Shown here: positions 7,229 to 12,973 of the stretch, piece after piece
How the letters are laid out: every line of letters begins with the position of its first letter
Numbering within the stretch: position 1 is the stretch's first letter
Assembly: GCA_947458305.1 (NCBI GenBank)
Contig: CANGZO010000020.1
Coordinates: forward strand, 1 to 16,177
Reading direction: 5' to 3'
From: Comamonadaceae bacterium
Lineage (GTDB): Bacteria > Pseudomonadota > Gammaproteobacteria > Burkholderiales > Burkholderiaceae_C
DNA: 16,177 nucleotides
Program-made: the position numbers and the translations under genes
The notes under the pieces: model-generated
Told to the model about the DNA's origin: nothing
The model's database searches: none
Seen by the model: only the letters and a program-made list of their open reading frames with translations

Positions 7229-8128
7229 ATGTCACCCACACTCAATCCCGCGCCATTGCTCAAAACCTGGCAAACCTCGCGGTTTGACTTGGATCTGCGA
7301 GAGCCTTTGGTCATGGGCATTGTGAATGTCACGCCAGACTCTTTCTCTGACGGTGGTTTGCATGCCTCGACCCCTCAAGCCTTGCGCCACGCAGAGCAAC
7401 TGTTGCATGAGGGTGCCGCTATTTTGGACATTGGAGCGGAATCCACACGGCCTGGCGCTCAGGTTTTGCCGCTGGCTGAAGAGTTGATTCGGCTTGAGCC
7501 TTTGCTGCGTGAGGTGGTCCGTTGGAAAGTCCCCATTTCAGTCGATACCTACAAACCACAAGTGATGCAGGCCTGCCTTGACTGGGGAGTTGACATCGTC
7601 AATGACATTTGGGCTCTGCGACAGCCGGGCGCACAACAAGTCGTGGCGGCGCACCCCAGATGCGGGGTCTGTTTGATGCATATGCATCGGGACCCGCAAA
7701 CCATGCAAATACAGCCCATGACTGGCCATGTGGTCTCTGAAGTGAATGCCTTTTTGAGCAGCCGCATAGATGCCTTGTTGAATTCGGGTGTGCAAGCATC
7801 CAGACTGGTGGTGGATCCCGGCATAGGCTTTGGAAAAACCGTTGCGCAGAACTTTCAGCTTTTGGCCCGGCAAGCCGATTTGCTGCGTTCAGGTGTGCCC
7901 GTTTTGGCTGGTTGGTCCAGAAAGTCTGCTTTGGGGGCCGTACTGGCGCAAGGCGAGACAGTTCCAGGTCCGTCGCAAAGACAAGTGGCCAGCGTGGCCG
8001 CAGCCCTCATGGCGATTGAACGGGGAGCTTCGGTGGTGAGGGTGCATGATGTCAAGGCCACGGTTGAAGCTTTCAAAATCTGGTCAGCGATGCAGCAACA
8101 GGCCGCATGCCATGAAGTGAGTGACTGA
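7229..8128 (+). CDS. folP: Dihydropteroate synthase
   Basis: FolP condenses 6-hydroxymethyl-dihydropterin pyrophosphate with p-aminobenzoate to give dihydropteroate in folate synthesis; it is the sulfonamide target. The 299 residues form one pterin-binding TIM barrel, slightly longer than the ~282 of E. coli because of an N-terminal extension. Signature motifs are intact: GIVNVTPDSFSDGG (30-43), DIGAESTRPGA (67-77), DPGIGFGKT (196-204) and GWSRKSALG (228-236). The C-terminal RVHDVKATVEA carries the usual pterin-site Arg and His. The ATG at 7229 has only a modest site, GGAAGA, 6 bases upstream. The 63-bp gap to ftsH holds a strong terminator and no obvious promoter, so folP is probably fed by read-through or by a promoter inside ftsH. 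Confidence 0.97.
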   Translation: MSPTLNPAPLLKTWQTSRFDLDLREPLVMGIVNVTPDSFSDGGLHASTPQALRHAEQLLHEGAAILDIGAESTRPGAQVLPLAEELIRLEPLLREVVRWKVPISVDTYKPQVMQACLDWGVDIVNDIWALRQPGAQQVVAAHPRCGVCLMHMHRDPQTMQIQPMTGHVVSEVNAFLSSRIDALLNSGVQASRLVVDPGIGFGKTVAQNFQLLARQADLLRSGVPVLAGWSRKSALGAVLAQGETVPGPSQRQVASVAAALMAIERGASVVRVHDVKATVEAFKIWSAMQQQAACHEVSD

Positions 8129-8159
8129 AGGTGTCTGCCAAGGCACACATATCGACGGC

Positions 8160-8165
8160 TAAAAT
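8160..8165 (+). promoter_or_regulatory. Possible glmM promoter (-10 box)
   Basis: TAAAAT at 8160-8165, preceded by GGC, matches the -10 consensus at 5 of 6 and resembles the -10 regions of ftsH, ppsA and rpsF in this window. No -35 hexamer better than 2-3 of 6 is found at a proper distance. The glmM ATG is 33 bases further on, with AAGGA at 8186-8190. Confidence 0.35.
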
Positions 8166-8198
8166 TCTGCAGTTGTTAAAAAAATAAGGATCATTGGC

Positions 8199-9527
8199 AT
8201 GACGCGTCAATACTTCGGCACAGACGGCATTCGCGGCACGGTGGGCCAAAGCCCCATCACGCCCGATTTCATTTTGCGTTTGGCGCATGCCGTGGGTAGG
8301 GTGTTAAAGACTCAGGAGGAGCAGCCGACGGTTTTGATCGGCAAAGACACGCGCATTTCTGGCTACATGCTGGAGAGTGCTTTGGAGTCAGGCTTCAACT
8401 CGGCCGGCGTTCATGTGGTGTTGTTGGGGCCTGTGCCCACGCCCGCTGTTGCCTACTTGACCCGCGCTCAACGTGCTTCATTGGGTGTGGTCATCAGTGC
8501 CAGTCACAACCCGTTTGCGGACAACGGCATCAAGTTTTTCAGCGCGCAAGGCAAAAAGTTGTCGGACGCCTGGGAAGCGTCCGTCGAAGCCACCTTGCTG
8601 GAAGATCCTGTTTGGGTGGACTCTGCAGCCTTGGGTAAAACCCGTCGCTTGGATGATGCGGCAGGTCGTTACATCGAATTTTGCAAAAGCACCTTTTCCA
8701 ATGACTTGACGCTCAAGGGATTGAAAATCGTGGTGGATGCTGCAAACGGTGCGGCTTACCAAATTGCGCCCAAAGTTTTCCATGAACTGGGAGCCGAAGT
8801 GATCGCCATTGGCTGTTCACCCGATGGCCTGAACATCAACAAAGGGGTGGGGGCTACGCACCCTGAGGCCTTGGTGCAAGCGGTCAAAGCGCATCGCGCT
8901 GATTACGGCATCGCTTTGGACGGCGATGCCGACCGCTTGCAGTTTGTCGATGCAGCTGGCCGTTTGTTCAATGGCGACGAACTTTTGTACTTGATGGTCA
9001 CCGACCGCTTGGCACGCGACGAGGCCGTGCCGGGCGCTGTGGGCACTTTGATGACCAACTTGGCGGTCGAAGTGGCTTTGAAGCAACGTGGCGTGCAGTT
9101 TGTTCGGGCCAAAGTAGGTGACCGTTATGTGCTTGAGGTCTTGCACGACAAAGGCTGGTTGCTGGGCGGGGAGGGTTCTGGTCATTTATTGGCTTTGGAC
9201 AAGCACACCACAGGCGATGGTCTGGTCAGCGCATTGCAGGTGCTGCAAGCATGCGTAGGCAGCGGCAAGACCATGGCGCAATTGTTGGAAGGCGTCACAC
9301 TTTTTCCGCAAACCCTCATCAATGTACGTTTGACTCCGGGATTTGACTGGCAAGGTCACCCAGCTTTGTGGGCGGCCACGCGTGCAGCCGAGGCCGAACT
9401 GGGCGACTCGGGCCGGGTCTTGATACGCGCCAGTGGCACAGAGCCTTTGGTGCGTGTCATGGTGGAGGCTCGCGATGCGTTGCAAGCCCGTGAATGCGCA
9501 GAACGGATTGCGGCCACCTTGCGTTGA
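8199..9527 (+). CDS. glmM: Phosphoglucosamine mutase
   Basis: GlmM interconverts glucosamine-6-phosphate and glucosamine-1-phosphate, the step before UDP-GlcNAc in peptidoglycan and lipopolysaccharide synthesis. The 442 residues match the usual ~445. The four phosphohexomutase domains are recognisable: the N-terminus YFGTDGIRG; the active-site loop GVVISASHNPFADNG with phosphoserine Ser102; the magnesium loop DGDADR at 241-246; and the C-terminal phosphate-binding RASGTEPLVRVMVEA. The ATG has AAGGA 8 bases upstream. It follows folP by 70 bp in the same order as E. coli, possibly with its own weak promoter. It ends facing ppsR, so the transcription unit stops here. Confidence 0.98.
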   Translation: MTRQYFGTDGIRGTVGQSPITPDFILRLAHAVGRVLKTQEEQPTVLIGKDTRISGYMLESALESGFNSAGVHVVLLGPVPTPAVAYLTRAQRASLGVVISASHNPFADNGIKFFSAQGKKLSDAWEASVEATLLEDPVWVDSAALGKTRRLDDAAGRYIEFCKSTFSNDLTLKGLKIVVDAANGAAYQIAPKVFHELGAEVIAIGCSPDGLNINKGVGATHPEALVQAVKAHRADYGIALDGDADRLQFVDAAGRLFNGDELLYLMVTDRLARDEAVPGAVGTLMTNLAVEVALKQRGVQFVRAKVGDRYVLEVLHDKGWLLGGEGSGHLLALDKHTTGDGLVSALQVLQACVGSGKTMAQLLEGVTLFPQTLINVRLTPGFDWQGHPALWAATRAAEAELGDSGRVLIRASGTEPLVRVMVEARDALQARECAERIAATLR

Positions 9528-9543
9528 ACCCCATCTCATCAAG

Positions 9544-9584
9544 CGGCACATTGGAGGAGGCCTCGTCCACGTGGCCTTGTGCCG
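9544..9584. terminator. Possible bidirectional terminator between glmM and ppsR
   Basis: CGGCACA (9544-9550) pairs with TGTGCCG (9578-9584), and inside it AGGCC (9558-9562) pairs with GGCCT (9573-9577), leaving a 7-base bulge on the left side. It sits in the 69-bp gap between two convergent genes, where a shared terminator is expected. Neither strand has a clean U tract after the stem, so the structure is clearer than the function. Confidence 0.45.
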
Positions 9585-9596
9585 TTGATGTTGGCT

Positions 9597-10418
9597 TCAG
9601 TAAATCAGCCGATCAGGCTTGATCTCTTGCAAGATGGTGGTGGCGATTTCTTCAATCGATTTGGTGGTCGTTGAGAGCCAGCGGATGCCTGAGCGGCGCA
9701 TCATGGCTTCAGCTTCTGAAACCTCCATGCGGCAGTTTTCAAGGCTGGCGTAACGCGAGTTGGGGCGGCGCTCGGCACGTATTTCAGCCAAGCGGTCTGG
9801 GTGGATGCTCAGGCCGAAGATTTTTTTCCGATGAGGTACCAAGGCGGGTGGCAGTTGCTTTCGGTCAAAGTCTTCGGGAATCAAGGGGTAGTTGGCCGCT
9901 TTCAATCCGTGTTGCATGGCCAGGTACAAGCTGGTCGGGGTTTTGCCGCTGCGACTCACGCCGACCAAAATTACCTCGGCCGAATCCAAGTCGCGGTTGG
10001 ATTGCCCATCGTCGTGCGCCAAAGAAAAGTTGATGGCTTCGATCCGGTCGTGGTATTCCTTGCTTTTGCTCACATCTGAAAAACGCCCCACCCGATGGTG
10101 CGATTTGATGCCGAGCTCGGCTTCGAGTGGGTTGACGAATGTACCGAACATGTCGAGCAGCATGCCCTGGCAATGTTCTTGAAGCACTTTGAGGACATCC
10201 ATGTTCACGAGGGTGGTGAACACAATGGGCTTGGTGCCTTCCGTGTCGGCGGTGTGGTTGATCTGCCGCACCGCTTGGTGTGCCTTGTCGATGGTGTCTG
10301 TGAATGGCAATCGAACATGGCGAGACTTCATGTCGAACTGGGCCAGGATGGCGTTGCCAAAAGTCTCGGCAGTGATGCCCGTTCCGTCAGAGACGAAAAA
10401 TACTGTGCGTTTTGGCAT
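9597..10418 (-). CDS. ppsR: PEP synthase regulatory protein (bifunctional kinase/pyrophosphorylase)
   Basis: PpsR (DUF299 family) switches PEP synthase off by ADP-dependent phosphorylation of a threonine next to the catalytic histidine, and on again by phosphate-dependent removal. The 273 residues match the family. The N-terminus RTVFFVSDGTGITAETFGNA, the central AINFSLAHDDG and the P-loop-like GVSRSGKT (153-160) are all typical. The protein ends LQEIKPDRLIY. The gene runs divergently from its target, ppsA, a common arrangement in Proteobacteria that supports the assignment over the related pyruvate phosphate dikinase regulator. The start (complement of 10416-10418) has only a weak AGG upstream. 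Its 3' end faces glmM. Confidence 0.96.
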   Translation of the reverse strand: MPKRTVFFVSDGTGITAETFGNAILAQFDMKSRHVRLPFTDTIDKAHQAVRQINHTADTEGTKPIVFTTLVNMDVLKVLQEHCQGMLLDMFGTFVNPLEAELGIKSHHRVGRFSDVSKSKEYHDRIEAINFSLAHDDGQSNRDLDSAEVILVGVSRSGKTPTSLYLAMQHGLKAANYPLIPEDFDRKQLPPALVPHRKKIFGLSIHPDRLAEIRAERRPNSRYASLENCRMEVSEAEAMMRRSGIRWLSTTTKSIEEIATTILQEIKPDRLIY

Positions 10419-10441
10419 GCCTGTAATTTATTTCAATGGCC

Positions 10442-10464
10442 GGGGTCAACATGACCCCTAAAAT
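10442..10464. promoter_or_regulatory. Inverted repeat and -10 box in the ppsR-ppsA divergent region
   Basis: GGGGTC (10442-10447) and GACCCC (10453-10458) form a perfect inverted repeat with a 5-base centre. They lie directly upstream of TAAAAT (10459-10464), a 5 of 6 match to a plus-strand -10 box for ppsA. No convincing -35 is present, as would fit an activator-dependent promoter. The repeat is 23 bp from the ppsR start, so a protein bound there could affect both genes. No regulator can be named. Confidence 0.45.
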
Positions 10465-10471
10465 CAGTCAA

Positions 10472-10480
10472 TTATCCACA
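10472..10480. promoter_or_regulatory. Exact DnaA-box sequence in the ppsR-ppsA gap
   Basis: TTATCCACA is identical to the strong E. coli DnaA box. A degenerate copy, CTGTCCACT (6 of 9), begins 10 bp further on at 10482, so TCCAC recurs one helical turn later. It lies in the expected leader of ppsA. There are no AT-rich unwinding repeats or further boxes nearby, so this is not an origin. Binding by DnaA is untested, and one 9-mer could occur by chance. Confidence 0.35.
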
Positions 10481-10562
10481 GCTGTCCACTCGGGGTTCTA
10501 TTCAAAGAACAACACAACCCTGACCTGCACCATGGAGCCGGGTTTTAACTTTGGAGCTTTGC

Positions 10563-12953
10563 ATGTCTGATCTTTTCAGTGAGACCGCTTTGGTCGTTCC
10601 CTTTGAGTTGTTGCGCATGACCGACGTCGAGTCGGTCGGGGGCAAAAACGCCAGCTTGGGGGAGATGATTTCCCAATTGCCCTCGGGCGTGCGTGTGCCC
10701 ACAGGCTTTGCCACCACCGCCCACGCTTTTCGCCAATTTTTGGCGTTTGGCGGCCTGACCGAGCGCATCAACGCCCGTTTGGATGCGCTGGACACCGAGG
10801 ATGTGCGTGCCTTGGCCGCTGCGGGGGCTGAAATCCGCGCCATGGTCGAAGCCCAGCCTTTCCCGGCCGATCTGGAGCAAGCCATCCGCGAAGAGTTTGT
10901 GCGATTGCAGGGCAGCAATCCTGAGGCCTCGTTTGCGGTGCGTTCTTCGGCCACGGCCGAAGACTTGCCTGACGCCTCGTTTGCCGGGCAACAAGAAACC
11001 TTTTTGAACGTGGTCGGCATCGAGGACGTGCTGCACAAGATGAAAGAAGTGTTCGCCTCGCTCTACAACGACCGCGCCATCAGTTACCGCGTACACAAGG
11101 GTTTTGCCCACGCCGATGTGGCCTTGTCAGCGGGCGTGCAGCGCATGGTGCGCTCCGATTTGGGCGCGGCTGGCGTCATGTTCACCATCGATACCGAGTC
11201 CGGCTTTGAAGACGTGGTGTTCATCACCTCGAGCTACGGCCTGGGAGAAACAGTGGTCCAGGGCGCGGTGAACCCGGACGAGTTTTATGTGCACAAACCC
11301 ATGCTGGCCGCTGGCAAGCGCAGCGTGATCCGCCGCAACCTGGGCTCCAAGCTGATCGAGATGGTGTTCGCCAGTGCACAAGAAAAAGCTGCTTCAGGCA
11401 AGCTGGTGAAGACCACTGACGTGCCTACCGAGCTGCGCAACCGCTACAGCCTGACCGATGACGAGGTCGAGCAACTGGCCCGCTATGCGGTGGTGATCGA
11501 ACAGCATTACGGCCGCCCCATGGACATCGAGTGGGGCAAAGATGGCACCGACGGTTTGCTCTACATCTTGCAAGCCCGCCCTGAAACCGTGAAAAGCCAG
11601 GCCAAAGGCACACCCGAGTTGCGTTACAAGCTCAAAGGCAAAAGCGCCATCCTGGCCGAGGGGCGCGCGATTGGCCAAAAAATTGGTACGGGTCCGGTGC
11701 GCTTGGTGCACCACATCAGCGAGATGGACAAGGTCCAGCCCGGCGATGTGCTCGTGACCGACATGACCGACCCGAACTGGGAGCCCGTGATGAAACGCGC
11801 CAGCGCGGTCGTCACCAACCGAGGCGGGCGCACCTGCCACGCAGCCATCATTGCCCGTGAGCTGGGCATCCCGGCGGTGGTGGGTTGCGGCAATGCCACT
11901 GAGCAGTTGACCGAAGGCACGTTGGTCACCGTCAGCTGCGCCGAGGGCGATACCGGGCACATTTACGATGGTCTGCTGGAAACAGAAGTCAGCGAGATCC
12001 AGCGCGGCGTGCTGCCTGAGATCAAAACCAAGATCATGATGAACGTGGGCAATCCACAGTTGGCCTTCGACTTTGCCCAGTTGCCCAATGCCGGCGTGGG
12101 TCTGGCCCGTCTGGAGTTCATCATCAACAACAACATTGGCGTGCACCCTAAGGCCATCTTGGATTACCCCGCCATCGACGCTGACCTGAAAAAAGCAGTG
12201 GAATCGGTGGCCCGTGGCCACGCTTCTCCCCGTGCTTTTTACGTTGACAAGGTCGCCGAAGGCGTGGCCAGCATCGCGGCCGCCTTCTGGCCCAAGCCGG
12301 TCATCGTGCGGTTATCCGACTTCAAGAGCAACGAATACCGCAAGCTCATTGGCGGCAGCCGCTACGAGCCGGAAGAAGAAAACCCGATGCTGGGCTTCCG
12401 TGGCGCGGCGCGCTACATCAGCGCAGACTTTGGTGAAGCTTTTGCCATGGAGTGTGAGGCCCTCAAACGGGTTCGAGGCGAGATGGGCCTGACCAACGTG
12501 CAGATCATGGTGCCCTTTGTGCGCACCTTGGGGCAGGCCGAAAAGGTCACCCAACTGCTGGCCAGCCAAGGGCTGCGCCGTGGTGAAAACGAGCTCAAGA
12601 TCATCATGATGTGCGAGGTGCCCAGCAACGCCATTCTGGCCGAGCGCTTCCTGGAGTTCTTTGACGGTTTCTCGATTGGCTCGAACGACCTCACACAACT
12701 GACCTTGGGTCTGGACCGTGACTCTGGCTTGGAGCTGTTGGCCGTTGACTTTGATGAACGTGATCCTGCCGTGACCGCATTGATTTCACAAGCCATCAAA
12801 GCCTGTTTGGCGCAGGGCAAATACATCGGCATTTGTGGCCAGGGCCCCTCGGACCATCCGGATTTTGCGCACTGGTTGATGGACCAAGGTATTAGCTCCA
12901 TTTCGCTGAACCCGGACACCGTCATTGAGACTTGGACCAACTTGGGCCGTTAA
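10563..12953 (+). CDS. ppsA: Phosphoenolpyruvate synthase (pyruvate, water dikinase)
   Basis: PpsA converts pyruvate, ATP and water to phosphoenolpyruvate, AMP and phosphate, allowing gluconeogenesis from C3 acids. The product has 796 residues (E. coli 792). The N-terminal ATP-binding domain (about 1-360) has VGGKNASLGEMI and SFAVRSSATAEDLPDASFAGQQE. The swivelling domain carries GGRTCHAAIIARELG with phospho-accepting His426; the Thr before Cys-His is the residue PpsR is known to modify. The C-terminal barrel has SIGSNDLTQLTLGLDRDS and catalytic Cys758 in GICGQGPSDHP. I chose the ATG at 10563, as GGAG (10553-10556) lies 6 bases upstream; the longer frame from a TTG at 10551 would overlap that site. 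ppsR is divergent upstream and a symporter follows by 20 bp. Confidence 0.98.
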   Translation: MSDLFSETALVVPFELLRMTDVESVGGKNASLGEMISQLPSGVRVPTGFATTAHAFRQFLAFGGLTERINARLDALDTEDVRALAAAGAEIRAMVEAQPFPADLEQAIREEFVRLQGSNPEASFAVRSSATAEDLPDASFAGQQETFLNVVGIEDVLHKMKEVFASLYNDRAISYRVHKGFAHADVALSAGVQRMVRSDLGAAGVMFTIDTESGFEDVVFITSSYGLGETVVQGAVNPDEFYVHKPMLAAGKRSVIRRNLGSKLIEMVFASAQEKAASGKLVKTTDVPTELRNRYSLTDDEVEQLARYAVVIEQHYGRPMDIEWGKDGTDGLLYILQARPETVKSQAKGTPELRYKLKGKSAILAEGRAIGQKIGTGPVRLVHHISEMDKVQPGDVLVTDMTDPNWEPVMKRASAVVTNRGGRTCHAAIIARELGIPAVVGCGNATEQLTEGTLVTVSCAEGDTGHIYDGLLETEVSEIQRGVLPEIKTKIMMNVGNPQLAFDFAQLPNAGVGLARLEFIINNNIGVHPKAILDYPAIDADLKKAVESVARGHASPRAFYVDKVAEGVASIAAAFWPKPVIVRLSDFKSNEYRKLIGGSRYEPEEENPMLGFRGAARYISADFGEAFAMECEALKRVRGEMGLTNVQIMVPFVRTLGQAEKVTQLLASQGLRRGENELKIIMMCEVPSNAILAERFLEFFDGFSIGSNDLTQLTLGLDRDSGLELLAVDFDERDPAVTALISQAIKACLAQGKYIGICGQGPSDHPDFAHWLMDQGISSISLNPDTVIETWTNLGR

Positions 12954-12958
12954 GTCAT

Positions 12959-12965
12959 AGGAGGT
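12959..12965 (+). promoter_or_regulatory. Strong ribosome binding site of the symporter gene
   Basis: AGGAGGT is a near-perfect Shine-Dalgarno sequence, the strongest in the window, just after the ppsA stop. Two in-frame ATGs follow, at 12968 (3 bases after AGGAGG) and 12974 (9 bases). The spacing favours 12974. It implies high translation of the symporter independent of ppsA translation. Confidence 0.8.
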
Positions 12966-12973
12966 GCATGGCG

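Noticed and set aside
10414..10421. 8-bp palindrome GGCATGCC spanning the ppsR start codon.
   Set aside because: It is too short to be meaningful and explained by the start codon context.
10532..10570. A 12-codon leader peptide (MEPGFNFGALHV) overlapping the ppsA start.
   Set aside because: It has no ribosome binding site, no run of regulatory codons and no attenuator structure after it; probably chance.
11394..12221. A minus-strand frame opposite ppsA.
   Set aside because: It lies fully inside an intact ppsA, has His/Asp-rich composition and no family resemblance.
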